A stretch of DNA of 45,419 bases from Sphingomonas sp. ATCC 31555 (GTDB taxonomy: Bacteria > Pseudomonadota > Alphaproteobacteria > Sphingomonadales > Sphingomonadaceae). The notes under the pieces were generated by a model, which was given only the letters and a program-made list of their open reading frames with translations, made no database searches and had not been told where the DNA came from. Shown here piece by piece: positions 7,532 to 16,676 of this stretch (the stretch's first letter is position 1; the number at the start of each line of letters is the position of its first letter). Location: positions 1 to 45,419 of the forward strand of contig NZ_ALBQ01000057.1 of NCBI RefSeq assembly GCF_000282895.1, written 5' to 3'. Both the position numbers and the translations under genes were made by a program.

Positions 7532-8325
7532 GCCTGTTCTTCCCCCAGAATCTCGGCAGTGCGCGCCCAGCGAGACAGCCTGTCCTGCGCATCGGCCAGC
7601 AGCACCACCTCGCCGACGACGATGATCGCCGGGCTCTTCACGGCTTCCTGCTCCACCATCGGGCCCAGATCGGCGAGCAGCGTGCGCAGCGCGCGATGCC
7701 CCGCCAGGGTCGCGCGTTCCAACACCGCCACCGGCATGTCGGGAGCGACGCCATCGGCCATCAGCTTGTCGGCAATGGCGGACGCCGTCGCTACGCCCAT
7801 GTAAATCACCAGCGTACGGCCTTTGCCGGCGAGCCCGGACCAGTCCTGGTCCGTCAGCCCCTTGCACTGGCCGGCGACGAAGCTCACCGCGCTCGACCAG
7901 TCGCGATGGGTGAGCGGCAGCATCGCTTCGGCGGCTGCCCCGAGCGCAGCGGAGACGCCTGGGATCACTTCGACCGGCAGCCCGGCTTCGCGCACGGCCT
8001 CCACTTCTTCGCCGCCACGCCCGAAGATGAACGGGTCGCCGCCCTTGAGGCGAACGACGACCGCGCCGGTCTTCACATGCGCGACGATCAGTGCGTTGAT
8101 CGATTCCTGCGGCAGCGTGTGTTGCGACCGGCGCTTGGCGACCGAAATTCGGTGTGCCTGCGGCGCTAGATCGAGCACGCGCTCGTCGACCAGCCCGTCA
8201 TGGACCAGCACGTCGCACGCTTTCAGCGCTTCGACGGCACGAACGGTGAGCAGGCCCGGGTCGCCGGGGCCGGCGCCGACAAGGATCACGCGTCCGCGCG
8301 ATTGGGGATCGAGAAGCGATGCCAT
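7528..8325 (-). CDS. cobA: uroporphyrinogen-III C-methyltransferase
   Basis: A 265-residue SAM-dependent methyltransferase that methylates uroporphyrinogen III at C2 and C7 to precorrin-2, the precursor of siroheme. The family motifs are VILVGAGPGDPGLLTVRA near residue 15, the LVHDGLVDERVLDL region, VVRLKGGDPFIFGRGGEE, and the PGVSAALGAAAEAMLPLTHR motif, with the later VIYMGV. It is the single-domain form; the oxidase/chelatase domain of E. coli CysG is absent and must be encoded elsewhere. I use the ATG at 8325; a TTG at 8334 is also in frame. It heads the sulfur operon, consistent with supplying siroheme for CysI. Confidence 0.93.
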   Translation of the reverse strand: MASLLDPQSRGRVILVGAGPGDPGLLTVRAVEALKACDVLVHDGLVDERVLDLAPQAHRISVAKRRSQHTLPQESINALIVAHVKTGAVVVRLKGGDPFIFGRGGEEVEAVREAGLPVEVIPGVSAALGAAAEAMLPLTHRDWSSAVSFVAGQCKGLTDQDWSGLAGKGRTLVIYMGVATASAIADKLMADGVAPDMPVAVLERATLAGHRALRTLLADLGPMVEQEAVKSPAIIVVGEVVLLADAQDRLSRWARTAEILGEEQA

Positions 8326-8405
8326 GCTGCCCAAATGGGCCGATGGTGGCCAAGGGGCAATGGAGGATCCTTTGGGGCCGCCGAAGGGATTCTTTCGGGG
8401 GAGCC

Positions 8406-8879
8406 TCAGTCCCCGGCGCGCCAGTCGCCCGATTTGCCGCCGGTCTTGGTCAGCAGGCGGATGTCGCCCAGCACCATGCCCTTATCCAGCGCCTTGGCCA
8501 TGTCGTAGAGCGTCAGCAGCGCGACCGATACGGCGGTGAGCGCTTCCATTTCCACACCGGTCTTGCCTTCGGTGGCGGCGGTCGCGGTGACGGTCACGCC
8601 GCCTTCGTCCAGATCGAGATCGAGAGCGACGCGGGTAAGCGGCAGGGGGTGGCACAGGGGGATCAGTTCGGCCGTTCGCTTCGCTGCCATAATGCCCGCG
8701 ATGCGCGCGGTTGCGAGTACGTCGCCTTTCTTCACGCTGCCCGCGCGGATTGCGGCGGCGGCTTCGGCCGACATGGTGATGCGGCCCCGCGCTACCGCCT
8801 CGCGCGCGGTGATCGCCTTCCCGCCGACATCGACCATGTGCGCAGCGCCCTGCGCGTCCAGATGCGTGAGCCCGCTCAC
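8406..8879 (-). CDS. moaC: cyclic pyranopterin monophosphate synthase
   Basis: A 157-residue molybdenum cofactor enzyme that, with MoaA, converts GTP to cyclic pyranopterin monophosphate. Diagnostic segments are [28 protein letters not shown], the active-site [32 protein letters not shown] and the C-terminal TGGKSG. The start is a GTG at 8879, four bases overlapping the trpC stop (GTGA). It is thus translated from the same message as trpC and trpD. No other moa gene lies in the window. Length is normal for the family. Confidence 0.95.
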   Translation of the reverse strand: MSGLTHLDAQGAAHMVDVGGKAITAREAVARGRITMSAEAAAAIRAGSVKKGDVLATARIAGIMAAKRTAELIPLCHPLPLTRVALDLDLDEGGVTVTATAATEGKTGVEMEALTAVSVALLTLYDMAKALDKGMVLGDIRLLTKTGGKSGDWRAGD

Positions 8880-9646
8880 CCGACCAGCGCCCGCGTCGCC
8901 GCCTCGACATCGGCCTGTCGCATCAGCGATTCCCCGATCAGAAAGCAGCGAACGTTATGTGCAGCCATCGCGTCGATGTCGGCGCGCGTGTTGAGCCCGG
9001 ACTCGGCGACGAAGGTGCAGTCCTTGGGTGCGTGGCGAACCAGCTCATAGGTCTTCTGCATATCGACTTCGAAGGTCTTGAGATTACGGTTGTTTACGCC
9101 AATCAGGCGCGACTGAAGCTTGAGCGCGCGTTCCAATTCGTCGGCGTCGTGTACCTCGACCAGCGCATCGAGGCCCTGTTCGATTGCGGCCGCTTCGATC
9201 TCCGCCATCTGGCTGTCTTCCAGCGCGGCGACGATGATCAGGATCGCGTCTGCGCCCATCGCTCGCGATTCCTCGACCTGCCATGGATCGATCAGGAAGT
9301 CCTTGCGGATCACCGGGAGGTCGCACGCAGCACGGGCTGCGACGAGATACGCGTCATCGCCTTGGAAATAGTCCCGGTCGGTCAGCACCGAGAGGCACGT
9401 GGCGCCGCCTGCCGCATAGGCGCGGGCATGCGCCGGCGGATCGAAATCCGCGCGGATCAGGCCCTTGGAGGGGCTGGCCTTCTTGATCTCGGCGATCAGC
9501 CCATAGCCACCCGCCGCGACGCGCGCGTCTAGCGCCGCCTTGAAGCCGCGCGGTGCCGTGGGCGTGGGCCATGCGCGCGGGGCCGTCTTGCGGGCGGCGA
9601 CTTCGGTGCGCTTGGTGGCGATGATCGTATCGAGGATGGTGCTCAT
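8876..9646 (-). CDS. trpC: indole-3-glycerol phosphate synthase
   Basis: A 256-residue TIM-barrel enzyme that closes the indole ring of tryptophan from CdRP. Motifs include [57 protein letters not shown] and FVAESGL. It is the monofunctional form, not fused to TrpF. The ATG (9646) overlaps the trpD stop by four bases. moaC follows with a four-base overlap. Cytoplasmic, expressed with trpD. Confidence 0.96.
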   Translation of the reverse strand: MSTILDTIIATKRTEVAARKTAPRAWPTPTAPRGFKAALDARVAAGGYGLIAEIKKASPSKGLIRADFDPPAHARAYAAGGATCLSVLTDRDYFQGDDAYLVAARAACDLPVIRKDFLIDPWQVEESRAMGADAILIIVAALEDSQMAEIEAAAIEQGLDALVEVHDADELERALKLQSRLIGVNNRNLKTFEVDMQKTYELVRHAPKDCTFVAESGLNTRADIDAMAAHNVRCFLIGESLMRQADVEAATRALVG

Positions 9647-10638
9647 GCGAAGGCGATCCAGCAGTCGAGCAGCGCGTTGGCAAGCCCGTTGTCGAGCATT
9701 TCTGCGGCTTCCTCCACGCCCTCGCGCAGCGTGTCGGCGCGGCCGGCGACCATCAGGGCGGCCGCCGCGTTGAGCAGCACCGCGTCGCGATAGGCGCCGG
9801 GCTCCCCCTGGAGCAGGCGGCGAAGGGCAAGGGCATTATATTCCGGATCGCCGCCGCGGATCGCTGCCAGCGGATGGCGGGGCAGGCCGGCATCTTCTGG
9901 CGTGATGCGGCTGGGCAGCGCGGCCCGCCCGACATTCACCACCACGCTGGCCGTCTCGGTCGAAAGTTCGTCGAGGGCGTCTTCGCCGGAGACGATCGCC
10001 GCCGCCTCGACGCCGAGCTGCTCCAGCGCCTCGGCATAGACCGGGGCATAATCGGGCCGCGCGATGCCGATCAACTGGTGCCGGACATGCGCCGGATTGG
10101 CGAGCGGCCCCATCAAGTTGAAGATCGTTCGGCGCCCGATGCGGCGGCGGATCGGCGCAATGCGGGCCAGCGAGGGGTGGTGGTGCTGCGCGAACAGAAA
10201 GGCGATGCCGATTTCGTTCAGGCTCTGCTCGGCGCGCGCGGCGGCGCGATCGAGATTCAGCCCCAGCGCCTCCAGCGTATCCGCCGCGCCTGCCTTGGAC
10301 GAAGCCGCGCGGTTGCCGTGCTTGGCAACCGGCACGCCGGCTGCGGCGACCACCAGGCTGACGGCGGTGGAAACGTTGAGCGTGTGGTGCCCGTCGCCAC
10401 CGGTTCCGCAGACGTCGATTGCCCCCTCCGGCGCGGTGACCGGGATCAGCCGGGCCCGCAGCGCGCGTGCCGCTTCGGCGATTTCGATGCTGGTCTCGCC
10501 GCGGATCGACAGCGCGATCAGAAAGGCTTCGATCGCGGCTTCGGGCGCGGTGCCGTCGAGGATGTCGGCAAAGGCCTGGGCGGCGCTCTCGCGGGCCAAA
10601 GGCGACGTGGGATCGGGAAGCATGGCTAGGCTGGTCAC
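9643..10638 (-). CDS. trpD: anthranilate phosphoribosyltransferase
   Basis: A 331-residue enzyme that transfers phosphoribose from PRPP to anthranilate. The PRPP site is [16 protein letters not shown] and the anthranilate site is in [32 protein letters not shown] is also present. The start is a GTG at 10638 with GAAGG shortly upstream; an ATG at 10623 is an alternative. A gene for a small exported protein lies 58 bases upstream on the same strand. Normal family length. Confidence 0.95.
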   Translation of the reverse strand: MTSLAMLPDPTSPLARESAAQAFADILDGTAPEAAIEAFLIALSIRGETSIEIAEAARALRARLIPVTAPEGAIDVCGTGGDGHHTLNVSTAVSLVVAAAGVPVAKHGNRAASSKAGAADTLEALGLNLDRAAARAEQSLNEIGIAFLFAQHHHPSLARIAPIRRRIGRRTIFNLMGPLANPAHVRHQLIGIARPDYAPVYAEALEQLGVEAAAIVSGEDALDELSTETASVVVNVGRAALPSRITPEDAGLPRHPLAAIRGGDPEYNALALRRLLQGEPGAYRDAVLLNAAAALMVAGRADTLREGVEEAAEMLDNGLANALLDCWIAFA

Positions 10639-10696
10639 GCCGCCTTCTATTCCGGGGCGCGGCCAGCCTGTCGAGCAAATCCTCTGTTCGGCCGCG

Positions 10697-11104
10697 CTAG
10701 TTTGCCTTTTTGGGCTTGGTGTAGGGCACGAACTTCCCGAGATTCACAAAGCCGCGCGGGAAGAAGGATGCGCGGTCGATCAGCCGGACGATATCGATGC
10801 TGCACAGCTGCGCGCCGAACGTGTTGGTCACCAGGATCGAATTGTCGTCCAGCTGATCGGCGCCGCCGCGCGGCTCGTTGACATAGAGCGTGCTGCCGCT
10901 GCGATAGACGATCGCCTTGCCACTGATGATCTGGCTCGAGCCCGTCCGCGACAGGCTGATGCAGTCGACGGGCGTGCCGGCGACTCGCCCTTCGAGCAGC
11001 TTTGCCAGCTTGGCATCGGGCGTGTCGCGCGTGCGCTGGGCTTGAGCGACGGGCGCCGCGAGCAGCGCGGCACCGGCGAGCAGGGCAGGGAGGATCCTCT
11101 TCAT
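10697..11104 (-). CDS. small exported protein of unknown function in the trp cluster
   Basis: A 135-residue protein that I cannot assign. It has a clear signal peptide (basic MKR, then ILPALLAGAALLAAPVAQAQ, with AQA cleavage near residue 22). The mature protein has two cysteines, in GTPVDCISL and in GAQLCSIDIV, spaced so that they could form a periplasmic disulfide. Predicted strands surround KAIVYRSGSTLYVN and SILVTN, and the tail is basic (PYTKPKKAN). It sits between trpG and trpD on the same strand, with 44 and 58 bases of spacing, so it may share the transcript. Nothing suggests a role in tryptophan synthesis. A lineage-specific insertion is the simplest reading. Confidence 0.78.
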   Translation of the reverse strand: MKRILPALLAGAALLAAPVAQAQRTRDTPDAKLAKLLEGRVAGTPVDCISLSRTGSSQIISGKAIVYRSGSTLYVNEPRGGADQLDDNSILVTNTFGAQLCSIDIVRLIDRASFFPRGFVNLGKFVPYTKPKKAN

Positions 11105-11148
11105 GGCGCTCGTATAGCATGATCGCCATGAACGGCGGCTGAAAAAGC

Positions 11149-11736
11149 TCAGGCAGCGGCCGCCGTGTCGGCGATTCCGGCGAGGCGTAGGAAATTGGCG
11201 AGCATCGCATGGCCATGTTCGGTGGCGATGCTTTCGGGATGGAACTGCACGCTGTGGATCGGCAGGCTATGATGGCGGAATCCCATCACCGATCCGTCTT
11301 GTGCGGTGGCGTTCACGACCAGCGTATCCGGAATTTCGGTGACGATAAGCGAGTGATAGCGCGTTGCGGTGAACGGCGAGGGGAGGCCGGTGAACAGGCC
11401 GGTGCCATCGTGCGAAACAGGCGAGGTCTTGCCGTGCATCAGCCCGCCGCGCACCACGCTGCCGCCGAAATGCTGGCCGATCGACTGGTGGCCGAGGCAG
11501 ACGCCGAGCAGCGGCTTGCCCAGATCGGCGCAGGCGGCGACGAGATCGAGGCTGATCCCCGCTTCATTGGGCGTGCACGGGCCGGGCGAGATCAGGAAAC
11601 CCTGCGCATTGCTGGCGATGGCTTCGTTGGCGGTCAACGCGTCGTTGCGCACCACCTTCACCTCCACCCCCAGGTCCATGAGATAATGGACGAGGTTCCA
11701 GGTGAAGCTGTCGTAATTGTCGATAACCAGGATCAT
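11149..11736 (-). CDS. trpG: anthranilate synthase glutamine amidotransferase subunit
   Basis: A 195-residue class-I glutamine amidotransferase that supplies ammonia to TrpE. The opening [18 protein letters not shown], the oxyanion motif [13 protein letters not shown], the nucleophile in [11 protein letters not shown], and the His-Glu pair in [13 protein letters not shown] are all there. I chose the ATG at 11736 because the family starts there; the frame stays open to 11772. In many bacteria the same subunit also serves PabB in folate synthesis. It is separated from trpE by a small gene on the opposite strand. Confidence 0.93.
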   Translation of the reverse strand: MILVIDNYDSFTWNLVHYLMDLGVEVKVVRNDALTANEAIASNAQGFLISPGPCTPNEAGISLDLVAACADLGKPLLGVCLGHQSIGQHFGGSVVRGGLMHGKTSPVSHDGTGLFTGLPSPFTATRYHSLIVTEIPDTLVVNATAQDGSVMGFRHHSLPIHSVQFHPESIATEHGHAMLANFLRLAGIADTAAAA

Positions 11737-11850
11737 GGCGCCTGACCTAGGCGCTCGAGGGCCGCAGCACAATCCGGCCTTGTCGCCGCCACAGTGCGTT
11801 GGCAGCCGGTACCGGCGCGCAGGGGCGTTGCCGATGTTCAGGAGTATTCG

Positions 11851-12261
11851 ATGTTCGCTCGCGTGATGATTGCCGCCGCCCTGCTTGCCGCCCCCGCTTT
11901 CGCCCAGTCACAGGATCAGAATGCAGCGGAGGGCCCGCCCAAGCGGGTCCGCAGCATCCTTCTCTACAACGACGACAGCTGCCCCAAGCCGGCCTCGCCC
12001 GACGAGATCGTCGTATGTTCGAACGCTGGCGAGTCGCCCTATCGCATTCCCAAGCGGTTCCGCGATCAGCCCAAGCAGGACGCGCCATCGACCAGCTGGA
12101 CGCGTCGCATGGAAGTGGTGGAGGAAGTGAACAGCCGCGGCATGCCGAACAGCTGTTCGCCGGTGGGCACCGGCGGCCAGACCGGCTGCACCCGCCAGAT
12201 GCTGCAGCGCTGGTATCAGGAGAAGCTGGATAAGGAAGCCGCCGCCTCGCGCGTGCCCTGA
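11851..12261 (+). CDS. small exported protein of unknown function, opposite strand in the trp cluster
   Basis: A 136-residue protein of unknown function, read from the ATG at 11851 with a CAGGAG ribosome-binding site about six bases upstream. The signal peptide is [19 protein letters not shown]. The mature part has four cysteines: DDSCP, IVVCSN, NSCSP and TGCTRQ. This pattern, [15 protein letters not shown]......YRIPKRFR, recurs in small sphingomonad exported proteins as far as I can recall, without a known role. Two disulfides are likely in the periplasm. It lies between trpE and trpG but on the plus strand, so it breaks the trp transcript and must have its own promoter within 11737-11850. 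Confidence 0.8.
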   Translation: MFARVMIAAALLAAPAFAQSQDQNAAEGPPKRVRSILLYNDDSCPKPASPDEIVVCSNAGESPYRIPKRFRDQPKQDAPSTSWTRRMEVVEEVNSRGMPNSCSPVGTGGQTGCTRQMLQRWYQEKLDKEAAASRVP

Positions 12262-12282
12262 TCGGCCGCGGCGGGGGGCGGG

Positions 12283-13770
12283 CTACTGGCCGAAGCCCGC
12301 TTCCGCGGCGCGGGCAACCGCCTCGCGCGCGGCCGCGAACAGCGCGCCCGACTTCGCTTCGCATTCCCGCTGTTCATAGGCCGGATCGGAATCGGCGACG
12401 ATGCCGGCACCGGCCTGAACATGCATCACGCCGTCTTTCACCAGCGCGGTGCGTAGGACGATGCACGAGTCCATCGATCCATCGGGCGAGAAATAGCCGA
12501 CGCCGCCGGCATAAGGCCCGCGCGTCTCCGGTTCCAGCTCGGCGATGATCTGGCAGGCGCGGACTTTCGGCGCGCCGCTCACCGTACCGGCAGGGAAGCC
12601 GGCGAACAGCGCGTCGATCGCATCCGCATCGTCGCGCAACCGGCCCACCACATTCGATACGATGTGCATGACGTGGCTGTAGAATTCCACCGTATAGCTG
12701 TCCGTCACGCGAACGCTGCCGGGGGCTGCCGCGCGGCCGACATCGTTGCGGCCCAGGTCGAGCAGCATCAGATGCTCGGCCCGCTCCTTGGGATCGGCGA
12801 GCAGCGACGTGCGGTTCGCCTCGTCTTCCGCGGCGGTGCGGCCACGCGGCCGCGTGCCGGCGATCGGCCGGATGGTGATTTCCCCGTCTCGCGCGCGCAC
12901 CAGGATTTCGGGGCTCGATCCGGTCAGACTGAAGCCGGGCAGATCAAGATGGTAAAGGAACGGCGAGGGGTTGATCCGCCGTAGCGCCCGATAAAGCTCG
13001 AACGGCGGCAGCGTGAACGGCGTGGTGAAGCGCTGTGCCAGCACCACCTGGAAGATATCGCCCGCCGAGATGTATTCCTTCGCCGCGGCAACCATTTCGG
13101 CATAGCGACCGGCCGGCAGCACCGGCGTAGGCTCAATCGCGATCGGGTCGGCACGAACCGGCGCAGGCAGCGGCGCCCTGGCAAGCTGCGCGGAGACCGC
13201 GTCGATACGCTCGGCGGCGGTGTCCGGGTCCGATCCCGGCCACACCGGGGCGACGATGAACAGCGAGTCCGCCAGACGATCAAACACGAGCAGCACCGTC
13301 GGGCGCACGAAAATCATGTCGGGCACATCCACCGTGCTCTGGGCGGGGCGCGGCAGCGTTTCGACCAAGCCGATCGTCTCGTAGCTGAAATAGCCGACCA
13401 GGCAGGCGAGCGCGCGCGGCAGCGACTCCGGGACGTCCATCCTGCAATCGGCGACCAGCCCCCGCAGCGCCGCCAGCGGCGCATCGCCGGCATGCACGAA
13501 CGCGGTGCGATCGGTGAGCCAGTTGCGGTTGATCTCGGCCCGTGTGCCGGTGGATCGAAACACGAGATCGGGGGCGAGCCCGATCAGGCTGTGCCGCCCT
13601 CGCACCGATCCGCCCTCGACCGATTCGAGCAGGAAATCCCCGCGACCGGGCTCGATCAGCTTCAGCGCGGCGGCGACCGGGGTTTCCGTATCGGCCAGCT
13701 GCTGACGCCAAACCAGCGCCGGGCGTCCGGCGGCCAGCGCGGCGCGGGCGGCGTCGATCTCCTGGATCAC
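12283..13770 (-). CDS. trpE: anthranilate synthase component I
   Basis: A 495-residue chorismate-using enzyme that forms anthranilate with TrpG. The N-terminal domain holds the tryptophan feedback segment FLLESVEGG; the C-terminal chorismate-binding domain has FQVVLAQRF, SPEILVR, IAGTRPRG, LVDLGRND-like MLLDLGRNDVGR and GTVSGAPKVRACQII. Allosteric inhibition by tryptophan is expected. The start ATG overlaps the stop of the PpiD-like gene by four bases. The nearest downstream gene is on the other strand, so trpE probably ends its own transcript here. Confidence 0.96.
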   Translation of the reverse strand: MIQEIDAARAALAAGRPALVWRQQLADTETPVAAALKLIEPGRGDFLLESVEGGSVRGRHSLIGLAPDLVFRSTGTRAEINRNWLTDRTAFVHAGDAPLAALRGLVADCRMDVPESLPRALACLVGYFSYETIGLVETLPRPAQSTVDVPDMIFVRPTVLLVFDRLADSLFIVAPVWPGSDPDTAAERIDAVSAQLARAPLPAPVRADPIAIEPTPVLPAGRYAEMVAAAKEYISAGDIFQVVLAQRFTTPFTLPPFELYRALRRINPSPFLYHLDLPGFSLTGSSPEILVRARDGEITIRPIAGTRPRGRTAAEDEANRTSLLADPKERAEHLMLLDLGRNDVGRAAAPGSVRVTDSYTVEFYSHVMHIVSNVVGRLRDDADAIDALFAGFPAGTVSGAPKVRACQIIAELEPETRGPYAGGVGYFSPDGSMDSCIVLRTALVKDGVMHVQAGAGIVADSDPAYEQRECEAKSGALFAAAREAVARAAEAGFGQ

Positions 13771-15707
13771 TGGCCGCCGGCGCCCTGGCGCTGGAGATCG
13801 GCGCGCAGGCGCGCAATCGCGTTTTCGTTGCGGCGGATCGTCACCGCCTTGGCGACCGCGGCGGAGAACTGCCGCTCATATTCCGCAGCGCCCAGCTGGT
13901 TCAGCGCGTTGCGCAGCGGCGCGATGGCGGCTGCATCGCCGGTGGCGTTGCCTGGCTGGATGGTGTCGACATAGACGACATAATAGCCTGCGCGGTTCGG
14001 CGCCTCGACCAGGCGGGCCGTCTTGGCCGGCATGTCGAATGCCATCTGCACGAAGTTCTCCTTGTCGCGCAGCTCGCTGCGCTTGAGGTCGAACGGCTTG
14101 GGCGCCGCGCCCTTGGTAACGCCCGCTTCGGCGAGCGCCTGCGCCATCGGAACGCCCTTTTGCAGCTTGGGCAGCATCGCGGTGGCGGCAGCGCGGGCCT
14201 TGGCCAGCGCCTGATCCAGCAGATAATCTGCCTTCACCTTTTCGGTGATCTGGGCGAGCGGGCGGGGGGCGGCGGGAACGATGCGCTCCAGCGACACCAC
14301 GGCAAATCCGCCGTCCTCGCCGACCGGCACCACCTGCGGCTCGTCGCCGGCCTGTTCGAAGCCGAAGCCCGCCTTGGTGATCGCTGTGAGATTGGGATCG
14401 GCGGGCGTATCCGGGGTATCCGGGTTGGTGCCGGCAGCGGTGAGCGCGGGGGTGCTCGCGGCGGTCAGCTTGGCATCGCGGACCGCTTCTTCGAAGGTCT
14501 TGCCGTCGCCGATGCCGTCCTCGATCGACTGGCGCGTCTCGGCCAGCAGCGCAGCCAGCTTGCGCTTGCGCACTTCTTCGGTCAGCTCGCCGCGCACCTG
14601 ATCCAGGCTTCGCGCGGCGGTGGTTTCCGTCTTGCTCACGCGATAGACGTACCAGCTGGCGCCGAGCCGCACCGGCCCCTGGACGGCATTGGCGGGAGCG
14701 GCGAATGCGGCGTCGGCGAACGGCGCCGAAACCTGCTTGGCTGCCGCTGCCTTGTCGACGGCGTCGAGCGTGCGGCTTTCCAGCCCGGCAGCCTGCGCAG
14801 CAGCGGCGATATCACCACCCTTGGCGGCATCGGCGATCTTGCGCGCGGCGCCTTGGTCGATCGCGGCGACGAGCTGGATCGTCCGCTTCTCCACCGCGGC
14901 GTAGCGATTTGCGTTCTTCTTATAGGCGTCGGCGATTTCCGCTTCGGTCGGCGCGGCCTGCGCCTGCAGCGCCTCGGGACGGGCGAGCGCGTAGCGAACG
15001 ACGCGACGTTCCGGCACCAGATAGCGTGTGCGATTGCGGCCATAATAATCGGCCAGAGTCTTCTGGTCCGGATCGGCGCCGGGATCCATCGCCAGCGACT
15101 GGACGAAGCCGACCACGCCGGTGCGGCGTTCGAGCAGCATCGATGCATAGGGCAGCACCACGCCGTCGGGCGCGGCGGCGCGCATCGTCACCGGGCCGAT
15201 CAGCCATGCGGCGTAGCGCTGGCTGGTGAGCGCATCGCGGAACTGGCCGGGCATGATCTGGTTCTGCGCCAGCAGGCTCTCGAACGTCTGTTGGCTGAAC
15301 TTGCCGTCGATGCCGGCGAATTGCGGATTGTTGGCGATGATCGAATCGATCAGCCGCTTGCCAACGCGCATATCGCTTTCGTGCGCGAATTCCTGGATCG
15401 CGGCAGAGGTGATCGCGTCGGACACGGCGGCCTCGAACCCGCCTTGTGCCAGAAGCTGCGCCATCGTCACCGTCTGGCCCTGGGCCTGGGCGTTGCGGAT
15501 CAGGCGATCGATCCGGTCGCGCACGTCCGCCTCGGTCACCTGGGTGCTGCCGACCTTCGCCAGCGTCGTGCTGCTCGCTCCCGTGACGGAGCTGCGCAGG
15601 CCGGTTACGTCGCCGGCCGTGAAGGCGAAGGCGAGCAGGCCGAGGAAGATGAACACGACCACCAGGCCGTAGCGCGACTTGGTGAACTTGCGGAAGGCGT
15701 TGAGCAT
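13767..15707 (-). CDS. ppiD: PpiD-like periplasmic peptidyl-prolyl isomerase / chaperone
   Basis: A 646-residue membrane-anchored folding factor of the SurA/PpiD type. A single N-terminal helix (about residues 13-31, GLVVVFIFLGLLAFAF) anchors it with the large part in the periplasm. A SurA-like N-terminal domain (residues about 35-190, with RDRIDRLIRNAQAQG and SQQTFESLLAQN) is followed by a parvulin-like region, then a long Ala-rich C-terminal part. It helps outer-membrane proteins leave the translocon. The ATG at 15707 is chosen because it precedes the family-typical MLNAFRK; an upstream start at 15767 adds an unlikely leader. It is translationally coupled to trpE, an arrangement common in sphingomonads. 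Confidence 0.9.
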   Translation of the reverse strand: MLNAFRKFTKSRYGLVVVFIFLGLLAFAFTAGDVTGLRSSVTGASSTTLAKVGSTQVTEADVRDRIDRLIRNAQAQGQTVTMAQLLAQGGFEAAVSDAITSAAIQEFAHESDMRVGKRLIDSIIANNPQFAGIDGKFSQQTFESLLAQNQIMPGQFRDALTSQRYAAWLIGPVTMRAAAPDGVVLPYASMLLERRTGVVGFVQSLAMDPGADPDQKTLADYYGRNRTRYLVPERRVVRYALARPEALQAQAAPTEAEIADAYKKNANRYAAVEKRTIQLVAAIDQGAARKIADAAKGGDIAAAAQAAGLESRTLDAVDKAAAAKQVSAPFADAAFAAPANAVQGPVRLGASWYVYRVSKTETTAARSLDQVRGELTEEVRKRKLAALLAETRQSIEDGIGDGKTFEEAVRDAKLTAASTPALTAAGTNPDTPDTPADPNLTAITKAGFGFEQAGDEPQVVPVGEDGGFAVVSLERIVPAAPRPLAQITEKVKADYLLDQALAKARAAATAMLPKLQKGVPMAQALAEAGVTKGAAPKPFDLKRSELRDKENFVQMAFDMPAKTARLVEAPNRAGYYVVYVDTIQPGNATGDAAAIAPLRNALNQLGAAEYERQFSAAVAKAVTIRRNENAIARLRADLQRQGAGGQ

Positions 15708-15886
15708 GAAGAGCCGTTCGTTCGAGGATTTTTGCCACGCTTTAGGGTTCATCCCCAGGGACGGCAATGGCTGTGATTCCGCACGGCTCCGTCTTCGTTG
15801 CGGCTTCGCTGCGCCTGCGAACCATTGGTGCTTGTGCTGGGCGGACGCTTCGGTATCGGCAGTATGAAACGATAGGGGAGTGGAAA

Positions 15887-16633
15887 ATGCGTCGGAAGCT
15901 GGTTGCTGGAAACTGGAAGATGCACGGCCTGCGCGGCCATATGGGCGAGATCGAGGCGATCGCCGCGGCAGCGTCGGCCCATCCCGAGGTCGATGTGCTG
16001 CTGTGCGTGCCCGCCACGCTGATCGCGCTGGCGAGCGAGGTGGCCGGTTCGCTTCCGATCGGCGCGCAGGACGTGCACGAGAACGATCTGGGCGCGCACA
16101 CCGGCTGCGTTTCCGCGCCGATGCTGCTCGAAGCCGGTGCCAAGGTGGTGATCGTCGGCCATTCCGAACGCCGTGCCGACCAGCACGAGACCAGCCACGA
16201 CGCTTGGGCCAAGGCTGCGGCGGCGCGTCGCCACGGTCTCGGGGTGATCTTGTGCTGCGGCGAAACCGAAGCCGAGCACGATGCCGGCCGGGCCGAGCGG
16301 ATCGTTCAGTCGCAGATCGAGAAGTCGTTGCCGGACGGCGCCGGGCCGGACTGGCTGACCATCGCGTACGAGCCCCGCTGGGCGATCGGCACCGGCAAGA
16401 CGCCGACGCTCGACGAAATCGCCACCATGCACGCCATTTTGCGTGCCAAGCTGCGCGGGATGATCGGCGATGCCGCCAGCAATATGCGCATCCTGTACGG
16501 CGGTTCCGTTACCGGCGCGAATGCGGCGTCGATCCTGGCGCTGGAGGATGTCGACGGCGCGCTCGTGGGCGGCGCCAGCCTGACCGCCGCCAAGTTCGTG
16601 CCGATCATCGAAGCCGCCGCGAAAATTGCGTAG
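15887..16633 (+). CDS. tpiA: triosephosphate isomerase
   Basis: A 248-residue glycolytic enzyme that interconverts dihydroxyacetone phosphate and glyceraldehyde 3-phosphate. The start MRRKLVAGNWKMHG includes the catalytic Lys11; the catalytic His lies in VGHSERR, and the Glu in AYEPRWAIGTGKTP. The phosphate-binding YGGSVTG and GALVGGASL complete the site. The position after Pro in AYEP is Arg instead of the usual Val, a minor variant. It is divergent from ppiD with 179 bases between. The ATG at 15887 gives the standard length. Confidence 0.97.
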   Translation: MRRKLVAGNWKMHGLRGHMGEIEAIAAAASAHPEVDVLLCVPATLIALASEVAGSLPIGAQDVHENDLGAHTGCVSAPMLLEAGAKVVIVGHSERRADQHETSHDAWAKAAAARRHGLGVILCCGETEAEHDAGRAERIVQSQIEKSLPDGAGPDWLTIAYEPRWAIGTGKTPTLDEIATMHAILRAKLRGMIGDAASNMRILYGGSVTGANAASILALEDVDGALVGGASLTAAKFVPIIEAAAKIA

Positions 16634-16676
16634 GCGGAATTAACCCGTTGTCGGGAGGTTGGCGGTACAAGGCGGC

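Noticed and set aside
8335..8405. A riboswitch or structured leader upstream of cobA.
   Set aside because: The 71 bases hold only a weak GAAGG/CTTTC pairing and a GCCC/GGGC repeat; no known riboswitch core was recognised.
13542..15776. A very long open frame antisense to the PpiD-like gene (plus strand).
   Set aside because: Codon bias of the GC-rich minus-strand gene keeps the opposite frame open. The translated sequence has Arg/Gly/Ala-rich composition and no domain pattern, while the minus-strand frame has a clear family match.
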